A DNA stretch of 64,000 nucleotides from Endothia cerciana (taxonomy: Eukaryota > Ascomycota > Sordariomycetes > Diaporthales > Cryphonectriaceae), in NCBI GenBank assembly GCA_026119935.1, contig JALRMH010000026.1, forward strand, positions 248,001-312,000, written 5' to 3'. Of the stretch, positions 10,897 through 20,661 are shown in pieces. A program made the translations under genes and the position numbers. Numbering within the stretch: the stretch's first letter is position 1; every line of letters starts with the position of its first letter. The notes under the pieces are model-generated. The model ran no database searches. It worked only from the letters and a program-made list of their open reading frames with translations, and was not told the DNA's origin.

Positions 10897-12693
10897 GTGG
10901 AGGATCCCTGGCTCAGCCAAGCCTCCTCATTCAGAGGCTCGGCCGTCCCAAACCGGTCGCCAACCATTGATAACCCCCCTGGGGCGATTCTCACGATGAT
11001 GGTGCCCACCGCAAAGAAGAAGTTGCAGAACTTCATTTCCCAGCATGACAGTACACCCGAAATCAATGCCCATGGCCCGGGCAGCCCACCTCGTCAAGTC
11101 ATCGCCAATGCCGCTGGTGCTGTCTCTGCATCCTCCCCCATCGGACCGAAGCATGACATAAAGGTCCTGGAGTCCATGAAGATACCTCTCAACATGTCCA
11201 AGCCTGCAAGGCTCGGGAACGGCGGCATGAAGCCTCCCGGCACCCCCCATATCAAAAACTCGGCCTCTCAACCCCGAGATGGACTCCTTGGAGCGCGTCC
11301 TGGTTGGGAGTCCGCGCCTCCCATGTCGTCAAGGGCCGACGCGGAACGCGATGAGAACGACGGAGAGCTGCGTGAGCGTTGGGAGGAGCAGTCAAACATT
11401 CACTCCTTGTTTTCCGAGAGTGTGCCCACACGGCCTGTATCAGTTCAGAATGGTGGAGACGACGGCGATACCAAGTCCGACATCCTCGTCAATCGCCCAC
11501 CCCCGAGACGACGGCGACGATCCAACCACAGGAGCTCAGAGAGCGTACCGTTCATTGGACGAGACAAGGGCGAGAAGAAGGTCTCCGGAGGTATTCCGGC
11601 CTTCACAGTGAAGAACGGCATGCTCGATGTCAGTACTATGGATCCGAAAGGCTTCAGTACGAGCATGATCACCCATCCGCCGAGAAGCACCATACCAGAT
11701 GCACCTCGTTTTCGAGAAGATCCCTTTGCTACATCATCAGAGGAGATGAGTCCTCAGCATGAGCGAGGTGGTGGTGCCTTCCTGCACTCCAGTTTCCCCT
11801 ACCGCGGAAGTGAGGTGGCTAAGGGCCTTACTCATGTCGAGCGCGCAGCTTATCACATTGATGCTGCCAAGAAACTGTCGCCGGAGAAGTACGACGGCGT
11901 GACTGATGCCATTCATCCGCAAATTTTTGCGAAGCCGGACAGGATTCATAGCATCAGCGATCAGCGTCCAACGATCGGCCAGCGCCCAAAGATACTCCAG
12001 AGCATTGAGGACGGGTCTCTGGGGGACTCGGATGCTGATGAGAGCGACGGTCCTCCACAAGAGGATGAGTTCCAGCAGCGCCAGCGTACGCCCCAGACGC
12101 TCAAGCAGAAGGTCGTACCCAACGATGCGACGGTGGTCTTCAACCCCCAGAACCCCACCATACCACCAAAGCCTCTAAAGACAGTCGTTGTGCAGGATGG
12201 GGCTTTACAAGCCAGCCCGATGTCTCGCTTCATCGGTCAGCATTCTCCATCAAAAAAGCGCCGCCGTGACATCGACTATGATGACGCAGCTCTCCAGAAA
12301 ATGAGCTTCGCAGAGCTTCAGAATGAGCCGTTCGACCATGATCCCACCAAGCAGATGTTCCAGTCGCCGGCTAAGCCTCCGGCAGACAACCTGGGCGACA
12401 GGCTCCAATTCTATAGGCACAAGGACGAGGACGCCCAGGCGCAATTCTTCACTCAGATGTCAGTCCGAGACTGGGAGGATAGCGGTGACTGGTTTCTGGA
12501 GCAATTTGGAGACATCATCAGTAAGATGAAGCAGGCGCGTCAGGACAAGCGCAAGATGGTGGAGCAGTACGAGACAGAGATCTCGACCCGCGAAGAGGCT
12601 GTGCGCCGCAAGAAGGAGACCATAGATCGCAAGCTCTCGAAACTGAAACATGACGGCAAGGCGATGATGGAGGGCAAAGAGCTGGATGACTAG
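10897..12693 (+). CDS. ECM11: Ecm11-domain protein (meiotic synaptonemal complex type)
   Basis: Single exon, 598 aa if started at 10897; a second start at 10996 (MMVPTAKKKLQNFI) may be the real one because it opens on the basic helix often found at the N-terminus. Most of the protein is low-complexity and probably disordered (Ser/Pro/Asp-rich), with a basic KKRRRD patch near residue 450 that could be a nuclear signal. The C-terminal 120 residues form the ECM11 domain: FFTQMSVRDWEDSGDWFLEQF followed by a long charged helix (KMKQARQDKRKMVEQYETEI). In budding yeast Ecm11 is a SUMO-modified component of the synaptonemal complex central element; a similar meiotic role is inferred here. Confidence 0.8.
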   Translation: MEDPWLSQASSFRGSAVPNRSPTIDNPPGAILTMMVPTAKKKLQNFISQHDSTPEINAHGPGSPPRQVIANAAGAVSASSPIGPKHDIKVLESMKIPLNMSKPARLGNGGMKPPGTPHIKNSASQPRDGLLGARPGWESAPPMSSRADAERDENDGELRERWEEQSNIHSLFSESVPTRPVSVQNGGDDGDTKSDILVNRPPPRRRRRSNHRSSESVPFIGRDKGEKKVSGGIPAFTVKNGMLDVSTMDPKGFSTSMITHPPRSTIPDAPRFREDPFATSSEEMSPQHERGGGAFLHSSFPYRGSEVAKGLTHVERAAYHIDAAKKLSPEKYDGVTDAIHPQIFAKPDRIHSISDQRPTIGQRPKILQSIEDGSLGDSDADESDGPPQEDEFQQRQRTPQTLKQKVVPNDATVVFNPQNPTIPPKPLKTVVVQDGALQASPMSRFIGQHSPSKKRRRDIDYDDAALQKMSFAELQNEPFDHDPTKQMFQSPAKPPADNLGDRLQFYRHKDEDAQAQFFTQMSVRDWEDSGDWFLEQFGDIISKMKQARQDKRKMVEQYETEISTREEAVRRKKETIDRKLSKLKHDGKAMMEGKELDD

Positions 12694-13041
12694 GCATGGA
12701 CAACACCAAGCGCCTAGTTGGGCCTGTGCAACCTTGTCCATCGCCACAAGGGGCATGGCTAAGAATCTAGCATGAGAGGCTGTTGTGTAGGACGTTCGTG
12801 GCATCTGCATGAGAAGATCTGCTCATGTCACGGTGCCAGCAGATGCCCACGCTTAAGTTTGATGCATGGCCATTATATTGCTTCATATACCCAAGGAGTT
12901 GCTGTAATGTACGATAACTGGCACGGTTTACAAGGTTTTGTACGGAAAAGGAGGAATGCGAGCGATGGCGTTCAGACCCGATGCGTTTCTGCGGGTATAC
13001 ACCTGTTCTGGCTTGAGCTATCCGGAATTACCAGAGGGACA
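12694..13041. other. Convergent 3' region between ECM11 and TDA10
   Basis: 348 nt between two converging stop codons. It must hold both 3' UTRs and polyadenylation sites. No gene seen. Confidence 0.6.
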
Positions 13042-14017
13042 TCAAATGACAATTTTGTCGATGACCATCCTGTCCTTGCCAACGACGAGGCGCAATTGAC
13101 AACCCTTTCGGTCGAGGAATACTCCACTCCTCACACCGTCCGAGAAGAGCTCATAGGCAGGGTAGTAAGCGTCCACAAACTTGACGACCTGCTCATCCGT
13201 CATGCCCGTGCCCCTCTCCCTTCTCATCTGCTGCTCCTGCTGCAGCCTCCAGTCATAGACAAACTCGGTATCCTCGGCGTCGATGTGGATGAACGCATTA
13301 AAAAGATCCGTGACGATATCATAACCTTTCAGCTGGTCATTGATGAAGCACAGATCCTCCAACTTATGCAGCGCCAACGTCCGACTCGGCATCATCCACT
13401 TTTTCTCAATCGCATCGTGAGCGATACTCCTGAAGCCCACACACCACCCCTCCAGCAAGACAACCTGCACCCTCGGCTGGCCTTCCTGATTTACAGCCGT
13501 CCACCGAGACTCCGGTAACCGATCGCCCAGCCCATCGAACGCTCCCTTGTCGTACGCCGGGATGAGCGTCGGCTGGCCCGCGCAAAGCGACCGGAAGACG
13601 TCCCGCAGCAGGGTGATGTCGTGCGTCCCCGGCTCGCCGCGCACTTGCACTAGGGCGTTGTCAGGGTGCGCGGCGGCGAGGGCGAGCTGGTCGCTGTGCC
13701 GCAGATAGAAGTCGTCGATGCTGATGACGAGCGTCTGCAGGAGCTCGCGCTGCTGCAGGGTCTCGGCGAGGGCGCGGACGAGGGTGGTCTTGCCGACGCC
13801 CTGGATGCCGTTCAGGCCGATGATGAAGGGCCTGGTAGTGGCGTCGCTGGAGGACTGGTAGGCATGGAGGCGCTCGAGGACTGCGAGACGTTGTCAGAGG
13901 CTCACTGCGGTGGAGAGCTTAGTGAGGGATGAAGCGGGGCTCACTGAAGGGAATGCACTTGGGTGACTTGTCGTCTATCATGCGAGACTGCAAGGGGACG
14001 TCAGGGGTGCTGGCCAT
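13042..14017 (-). CDS. TDA10: Tda10 / D-glycerate 3-kinase-like P-loop kinase
   Basis: Predicted ATP-dependent small-molecule kinase related to yeast Tda10 (YGR205W) and plant glycerate kinase; the substrate in fungi is not settled. Exons on the minus strand are 14017-13945 and 13880-13042; 912 nt, 303 aa. The intron is 64 nt with donor GTGAGC and acceptor CGCAG. Walker A (GIQGVGKTTL) sits at residues 49-58, then VISIDDFYLRHSDQ (the kinase Asp-Asp-Phe-Tyr motif), RGEPGTHD and VVLLEGWCVGF. Full length for the family (about 290-310 aa). It is divergent from FOX2 and shares a 720-nt intergenic region with it. Confidence 0.9.
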
Positions 14018-14471
14018 GCTGAATGAGCTGAGCACTCTTGCATTGAAGTCGAACGGCTCCTGGTTGGGCTGCTCTAATAGTGTCATGTACGGTCAAACGA
14101 AACCCCGGCACTCGCGATGACTTCATGCCCCCTGTTGCAAGAGCTCTCCACATCCCGCTTTCTGGGGTACATCATCATACGGTACATGCACATAGTACCT
14201 TCAGGTACTCGCACTTCCGATGGAGCATCGCGAGCTCCCATAGGAATATCATTCAAGCCCTCTGAGCGATCAGAACTTTTCTCATACACACTCTTGTCAC
14301 CACAGTGCTATTCTGCAGGGCCGGCCTGCATGGTAAGTACTCCATTACTGCAATGAGAGGTTGGCGCATGACTTCATCCTGAGGCCGGTCTAAAGCATGT
14401 GAAAGTGAGGTTACCGTAAGCTGCTCAGAAGGGTTTAGCCGTGTGCCGGGGAGTTATTTCCCCCCACAGGC

Positions 14472-14477
14472 CCTCGG
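14472..14477 (+). promoter_or_regulatory. CCTCGG element upstream of FOX2
   Basis: CCTCGG, 261 bp before the FOX2 start codon. This is the core bound by the fungal fatty-acid regulators FarA/FarB (CTF1 family) in beta-oxidation promoters. Location in front of a peroxisomal beta-oxidation gene supports function; a lone 6-mer would not. Confidence 0.55.
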
Positions 14478-14521
14478 CAAGTCTGGTCTGGGGATTGTCC
14501 AGGTGGGCAGGGGACTTTGAG

Positions 14522-14527
14522 CCGAGG
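14522..14527 (-). promoter_or_regulatory. Inverted CCTCGG element (CCGAGG) upstream of FOX2
   Basis: CCGAGG, the reverse complement of the FarA/FarB core, 45 bp downstream of the direct copy and 211 bp before the FOX2 start. The two copies face each other. Confidence 0.55.
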
Positions 14528-14737
14528 CTCGAAAGGCCGTTTGCCGATCGACCTGACATCGTAGCTTTGTTCGAACTCCGGCGTCTCTTCGGTTCCTCTC
14601 CCACTCCACAAAGAATCACAGCTTCTCCGCTGTGTTTACCAACCCCGTCCCATACTCTCGTCACCTGATACTCGCCTTTCTATACACCCGGGCTTTGAAT
14701 TTGAGCGTCTGTGTACGTCTCTGGGTCTCTTCTAATT

Positions 14738-17700
14738 ATGGCGGGTCAATTAAGGTTCGACGGCCAGGTTGTCGTTATTACTGGTGCTGGCGGTGGTCTG
14801 GGAAAAGCCTATGCCACCTTCTTCGGATCAAGGGGAGCCAGCGTTGTAGTCAACGATTTGGGAGGATCTTTCAAGGGCGAGGGCAACTCCACAAAGGTCA
14901 GTACTGACATGCACCCTGCCCATGGACCGGTGCGAGCAGCAGTGGCCTCATGGATCTTAAGAGACTGACAGGTTTCCACCCAATAGGCCGCCGACGTCGT
15001 AGTTGACGAGATCAAGAAGGCCGGCGGCAAGGCCGTTGCCAACTACAACTCTGTCGAGGATGGCGACAAGATCATCGAAACCGCCATCCAGGCTTTTGGC
15101 CGAGTCGACGTCCTGATCAATAATGCCGGCATCCTGCGTGATGTCAGCTTCAAGAACATTAAGGACCAGGACTGGGACCTCATCTTCAAGGTCCACGTCA
15201 GGGGCGCCTACAAGTGTGCCAGGGCAGCATGGCCGCACTTCAGGAAACAAAAGTACGGTCGTGTCATCAACACTGCATCGGCTGCGGGCCTGTTCGGTAA
15301 CTTCGGCCAAACGAATTATTCCGGTGAGTCTTGGCAAATTCAACAGCATCCAGGCCAATCTCCTATTCTAACAGCATGCAGCCGCAAAGCTCGCCCAGGT
15401 GGGCTTCACGGAGACCCTGGCTAAGGAGGGTATCAAATACAACATTCTCTGCAATGTGATTGCCCCCATCGCGGCTAGCCGCATGACCGAGACCGTCATG
15501 CCCCCGGATATCCTCGAGCTCATGAAGCCGGAGTGGGTTGTGCCCCTGGTCGCTGTACTGGTCCATAAGGACAACACCACCGAGACTGGTGGCATTTTCG
15601 AGGTCGGTGGCGGCCATATGGCCAAGCTGAGGTGGGAGCGGTCCAGCGGTCAGCTCCTCAAGTGTGACGACAGCTACACCCCTGGTGCTGTCCTGAAGAA
15701 CTGGGACCAGATCATCGACTTCTCGAGGCCTCAGCACCCGACCGGCCCCAACGACTTCGTCACTCTCTTGGAGGAATCCCAGAAGCTGGGTCCCAACCCA
15801 CCAGGAGAGAAGCTTGACTTCTCTGGCCGCGTTGCTCTTGTCACCGGTGGAGGTGCTGGGTAAGTGAGGGAATGATGCATGTTGCCCCAGTCCGGTTCTA
15901 ATTATGCCATAGTATTGGCCGGGCGTATGCCTTGGCATTCGCCAAGTACGGTGCCACCATTGTTGTCAACGATCTCGCTAACCCCGATGGCGTTGTCGGA
16001 GAGATTAAGAAGATGGGCGGTAAGGCCGTGGGCGTCAAGGCTTCGGCTGAGGATGGTGATACCGTTGTCAAGGCCGCTATTGACGCCTTTGGCCGGATCG
16101 ATATTGTCATCAACAATGCAGGTATTCTGAGGGACAAGTCCTTCCACAACATGGACGACAGCCTGTGGGACCCCGTCATGAACGTACATGCCCGTGGTAC
16201 ATACAAGGTGACCAAGGCTGCTTGGCCGTACATGCTCAAGCAGAAGTACGGTCGTATTATCAATACCACTTCCACATCTGGCATTTACGGCAACTTTGGT
16301 CAGGCAAACTACTCAGCGGCCGTAGGTCTTCAACCCCCCCCCCCCCAAAACCCAAAAAACCATGTCGTATTACTTAACGAAGCTAACGAGTATCTCAGAA
16401 ATGCGCTATCCTTGGTTTCTCACGTGCTCTCGCACTTGAGGGCGTCAAGCACAACATCTATGTCAACACCATCGCGCCCAATGCTGGCACTGCAATGACA
16501 AAGACGATCCTCCCTGAGGAACTTGTGCAGGCTTTCAAGCCCGACTACATTGCACCTGTCGTCGTCGCTCTTTGTAGCGACAAGGTGCCCAAGAACCCAA
16601 CTGGCGGCTTGTACGAGGTTGGCAGCGGCTGGGTCGGCGCCACCAGGTGGCAGCGGACTGGTGGCCACGGCTTCCCGACCGATGTTCCATTGGCGCCCGA
16701 GGAAGTGCTCAAGAACTGGAAGGACATCGTCACCTTCGACGGCCGCGCTGACCACCCTGATAAGACCCAGGCGAGTGTGGAGAAAATCATGGCGAATGCA
16801 GGAAACAAGCGGGGAGGGAGTGCCAAGGTATGAGCCCTCTGACTTTAGCCTTACCTTGCCGCCTTTTGGTCTTGAAGTATAGCATAGTCCAGAGAATATA
16901 AGCTAGCCCATGGTCTAATACTTTTGCCTCTCCAGAGCGATGCTCCTTCCGCTGGCAACCAGTACTTAGACGCTATACAAGACGCCTTGAAAAAGGAAGG
17001 GAACCCTACCGAGTTCAAATATAGCGAGCGTGATGTAGCGCTCTACAACCTCGGCGTGGGCGCGAAGAGGACGGATTTGCGCTACGTCTTGTAAGTCATC
17101 CGGGATGTATATCTCTTGAAACCCCAGTCGCGTGCCCTAACACTCCGTTCTAGCGAGGGAGCCGAAGACTTCCAAGTGCTCCCCAGCTTCGGTGTCATCC
17201 CGCCCTTCGACGCCGAAACGCCCTTCAGCTACGGCGACCTGGTCCCCAACTTCAGCCCCATGATGCTGCTGCACGGCGAGCAGTTCCTCGAAGTCCGCAA
17301 GTACCCCATCCCGACGTCCGGGAGGCTCTTATCGAGAGCCAAGCTCATCGAGGTCGTCGACAAAGGCAATGCTGCCGTCGTCAAGCACGGCGTGACGACC
17401 ACCAACGCCGAGACGGGCGAGGAGCTGTTCTACAACGAGATGACGGTGTTCCTCAGGGGGTGTGGCGGATTCGACGGCCAGAAGAAGCCCGCTGACAGGG
17501 GTGCGAGCACGGCTGCCAACAAGCCGCCGGGCCGCGTACCGGATGTTGTCGTCGAGGAGAAGACGACAGAGGAGCAGGCCTGTATCTATCGGTTGAGTGG
17601 GGACTACAAGTAAGACTGGTGGCCGCTCAGCTGCAAGGAGGTCAAGGATTATGCTAACGCACCCGGCAGCCCTCTCCATGTCGACCCTGCCTTCGCCAAG

Positions 17701-18023
17701 ATAGGCGGCTTCAAGGTGCCTATCCTCCACGGTCTCTGCTTCTTCGGTATCGCCAGCAAGGCCGTGTACGAGAAGTAAGTCCCACCCAGGTCTCTGCGGC
17801 TGCCGTACCATCTCTCCGGTGCTGACGAGGTCCCAGATTCGGCCCCTTCAAGAATGTCAAGGTGCGCTTCGCCGGCACCGTCCTGCCGGGCGAGACGCTC
17901 GTGACCGAGATGTGGAAGGAGGGCAACAAGGTCGTCTTCCAGACCAAGGTCAAGGAGACGGGCAAGCTGGCCATCGGCGGCGCCGCGGCTGAGCTTGTTG
18001 ATGATGCAAAGAGCAAGATCTAA
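14738..18023 (+). CDS. FOX2: Peroxisomal multifunctional beta-oxidation enzyme (hydratase-dehydrogenase)
   Basis: Carries out the second and third steps of peroxisomal beta-oxidation: hydration of trans-2-enoyl-CoA and oxidation of (3R)-hydroxyacyl-CoA. Nine exons: 14738-14896, 14987-15323, 15382-15859, 15913-16321, 16399-16827, 16936-17090, 17154-17609, 17670-17774, 17837-18023; 2715 nt, 904 aa. Two tandem short-chain dehydrogenase domains (about 1-300 and 305-600) each show a glycine-rich NAD site (GAGGGLGKAY, GGGAGIGRAY), NNAGILRD and a Tyr-x3-Lys pair (NYSAAK). The C-terminal hot-dog hydratase has SGDYNPLHVDPAFA with the catalytic Asp and His. There is no SCP2 domain, as usual in fungi. 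The protein ends SKI, a plausible PTS1 peroxisomal signal. Intron 4 contains an 11-12 base C run. Confidence 0.97.
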
Positions 18024-18531
18024 AGCGAGGGAACCAAAACGGGCGACAAGATCGACACGAAGGATGGCATCTCGTGCTTTGGGAAATTGTATCGGTGTAT
18101 TGTATGAGTAGTACTCTGCCATTGCTTGACACTATTTTCTATTGTAAATGGCATATGTCATCAACTCAAGAAATCTATTACTTCTCTTGAAAATTAAATC
18201 TCTCTCGTCTTGACGGCGGAGCTCGTACCGAGGACGGTATGAGCTATCTCCACGCGATGCCTGCAATGCTGGTCATGGAATCTATGAGTCTGTGCTCCTG
18301 AATTATGCTATGTGCTATAACGCCGAGCAAGGCTATGCATTTACGAAAGTCAAACCTGTATCCACCAGCCGATCCATTACGCCGAGTATTGGGACCCCGC
18401 CGTTGGCTTCCGTGCCATATGCCCTGTACTGTCTTGAGTACCGATTGTTTGATTGCTAGTTGCTGAGAATGTCCGCAGAAATGGAAAGAGTAGTGGAAAG
18501 TTGTAGGTTGTCACCCCGTCGAGGCCGACCC
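18024..18531. other. Convergent 3' region between FOX2 and the RBR gene
   Basis: 508 nt between converging stops; AT-richer than the coding DNA, as expected for 3' UTRs and terminators. No gene seen. Confidence 0.6.
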
Positions 18532-20661
18532 TCACGCAAAGAGATTTCCGACAACGATATCGCATACCTCGGCGATAGTTGGGAACCTCCCATGAACCAA
18601 AGCCGCCTCAAACCCCTGGTCCTTCCTCTTGACCGCGACGCCCGTCTCGAGGAACGCCATCTCAGCCCCACTCAACTCGCGATTCTCCGTCTCCTTCCAC
18701 TTCCTCTCCACCTCCTCCTTCGCCTTCCGCAGTACGGCATCGGTATCCTCCTTCTCCCAGAGGTTACACTTATTGCAGCTCGTACACGGTCGCCCGTCGC
18801 CCTGCGGCCTGAAATGCTGGCAGAAGTGCTGGTAGCCCGCGTCTTCGCCTTCCTGCCCGCCTATGTCGCGTCGACACACGTAGCACATCTTATACCCGCA
18901 CTGGCAGGTCATCTTGTTGCAACCCGCGGTCTTCACGAAGGAGGCGTTGCAGCGCGGACATACCCGCTTGACGGCCATGCTCATGGCCTGTTCGACCTGA
19001 GTGCGCAGAGCGACGAGACTCGACTCGTGGCATACGTGGATATCCACCCAGGCTTTGCCACAGCTCAGACACGACGCCCTTCCACACGATGGGGACTGGC
19101 ATGTGAACCGTAGCCCGCGCTGGCGGCGTCGGTGCCTAGCGATGCTGGCGCGGAGTTCCGCCACAACCCGATCCCCAAATGTCTGCTCCGAGCTAAAGAG
19201 CAGCGCGAGGAAGAGCGAGAGCAACGTCAGAACGAGCAGCAAGGGCGTGCACACAATTGCGAAGGAGATGAGGACGACGTTATGCAGGTTCTCAACCCTG
19301 AGGCGGAGCCGGCGCTCGCCAGGGGCCACGTAGATGTCGTCCACCTCAGCGTAGTCGCAGAAGGGGCAGCGGACGACGGGAAGCCCCGACGCGGAGAGGC
19401 TGTGGTCGGCGAGCCGCTGTTCGAGCTTGAGCATGATCGAGGCACCCTTCTTCACGCCGAGCATCGCGCGGTGCATCTGATCCGAGGGGATACAACCGTC
19501 GCACGGGTCGGCGCTGGCGGTTGTGGGCACTGCTGGACATCTGAGTGTACCGGTCCGCGCGATGATCGATCTTGCCCAGCCTTGTCCGAAGATGGCCTCG
19601 TTGATGGAGAGTTGCACGCATCTGATGCATATCATGTGCCCGTTGGTGTTGCAAGCAGTAAAATCCTCGAATGGGCTGTCGGTAAAGCAACAGCAGCACT
19701 CGTGGGTCTGGTTCTCTGCTTCTGCCTCCTCCAGATTCATGGCTGCAGCGCATTTTAGGTCCTCCTCCTCTAGCTTTTCTCTGGCAGACCTCTTCAGAGG
19801 CACCACCAGCTCCTGAAACAGCTCGCGATCGAGCTCTGCGCTGCCAGTGGATCTGATAGACGGTACAATCGACCCTTGGCCTGTAGATTTCCAGACGACC
19901 AAGGGATGGTCATCTGCTTCTGTCGATGTCGCCGTTTTTCTCCGATACAGCAGTAAAGACGACAACGTGAACCTCCACGACTTCTGTGAGAGTTCCACGA
20001 GGGTCCGCCTTGCTTCGAGGTACGAGTAGTTGGACTCGGCGAGAACAGCGTTGATTGTTGACCGGGACAGGCCCTTGAATTCATGCCAAGCCAGACCTTT
20101 TGCCGCCGCTATGTACTCGGGGCTCCTGAATGTCTCAGCAGGAGGCACAAGAGCGGTCTTGTCGCCTGCCCGAGATGTGGCTTCTGTGGAATCACCGTTG
20201 CTCCTCCAGCGACCCTTGACCCATCCAACCCTGTTCTTTAGCAGCGCGTCTGCGACCACGGCGAGCATAGACTCCTGGTCGAAGCTGGAGAGCATCTCTC
20301 GAAAGACCTCGATCTGAACGTCGGGGAAGACGGCGGCGAGCACCTCGAGGCTGTTGTTCAAATCGCGCAGGTCTGGGGGCTCCGAAGAAGCAGGCAGGAG
20401 TTGCGAGTCATCGTAGATGTACTCGCCCGCCTTGTCGGGGCCTGGGGAGGACGAGCTCATTGTTCGCTTCTTGCCGGGTCGTGGTGCTGGGCTGGAGTGC
20501 CTCTTAGATCCTCCCCTATCCCCGGAGCCATGCAGTAGGGCCGAGAAAACCATGTTGAGCGAGTGTGGTGCTGGGACGCCCAGAAGATCGAGCGTCACCG
20601 CGACGGATGGGTCATGCTGTTGCTGTTGTGGTTGTCCGCCTCTAGGGGACCACTTCTGCAA
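18532..20661 (-). CDS. RBR-type E3 ubiquitin ligase, RNF216-like, with a membrane segment
   Basis: Single exon, 709 aa from the Met at 20661; Mets at residues 37 and 68 are alternative starts. Around residues 100-150 there is a CUE/UBA-like helical stretch (LNNSLEVLAAVFPDV). RING1 begins near residue 318 (ECCCCFTDSPFEDF...ICIRC). IBR cysteines follow (CPFC...CQSPSCGRASCLSC), then RING2 near residue 567 (CPRCNASFVKTAGCNKMTC, CGYKMCYVC), where the Cys in GCNKMTC fits the catalytic thioester position. Unusually, about 30 hydrophobic residues near 457-485 (LISFAIVCTPLLLVLTLL) lie between the two halves of the IBR and look like one or two membrane helices. A His/Cys-rich tail (HFCQHFRP, CTSCNKC) resembles RNF216/TRIAD3. 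Ubiquitin ligase activity is inferred from the domains; substrates unknown. Confidence 0.88.
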   Translation of the reverse strand: MQKWSPRGGQPQQQQHDPSVAVTLDLLGVPAPHSLNMVFSALLHGSGDRGGSKRHSSPAPRPGKKRTMSSSSPGPDKAGEYIYDDSQLLPASSEPPDLRDLNNSLEVLAAVFPDVQIEVFREMLSSFDQESMLAVVADALLKNRVGWVKGRWRSNGDSTEATSRAGDKTALVPPAETFRSPEYIAAAKGLAWHEFKGLSRSTINAVLAESNYSYLEARRTLVELSQKSWRFTLSSLLLYRRKTATSTEADDHPLVVWKSTGQGSIVPSIRSTGSAELDRELFQELVVPLKRSAREKLEEEDLKCAAAMNLEEAEAENQTHECCCCFTDSPFEDFTACNTNGHMICIRCVQLSINEAIFGQGWARSIIARTGTLRCPAVPTTASADPCDGCIPSDQMHRAMLGVKKGASIMLKLEQRLADHSLSASGLPVVRCPFCDYAEVDDIYVAPGERRLRLRVENLHNVVLISFAIVCTPLLLVLTLLSLFLALLFSSEQTFGDRVVAELRASIARHRRRQRGLRFTCQSPSCGRASCLSCGKAWVDIHVCHESSLVALRTQVEQAMSMAVKRVCPRCNASFVKTAGCNKMTCQCGYKMCYVCRRDIGGQEGEDAGYQHFCQHFRPQGDGRPCTSCNKCNLWEKEDTDAVLRKAKEEVERKWKETENRELSGAEMAFLETGVAVKRKDQGFEAALVHGRFPTIAEVCDIVVGNLFA

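Larger units (their letters stand above)
14018..14737. promoter_or_regulatory. Shared divergent promoter region (TDA10 / FOX2)
   Basis: 720 nt between two divergent start codons. The half nearer FOX2 contains one CCTCGG and one CCGAGG element (listed separately). It also has a pyrimidine-rich stretch before the FOX2 start that fits a transcription-start region. No coding sequence. Confidence 0.55.

Noticed and set aside
19132..19758. 208-codon open frame antisense to the RBR gene
   Set aside because: It is a shadow of the strongly biased coding frame of the ligase on the other strand.
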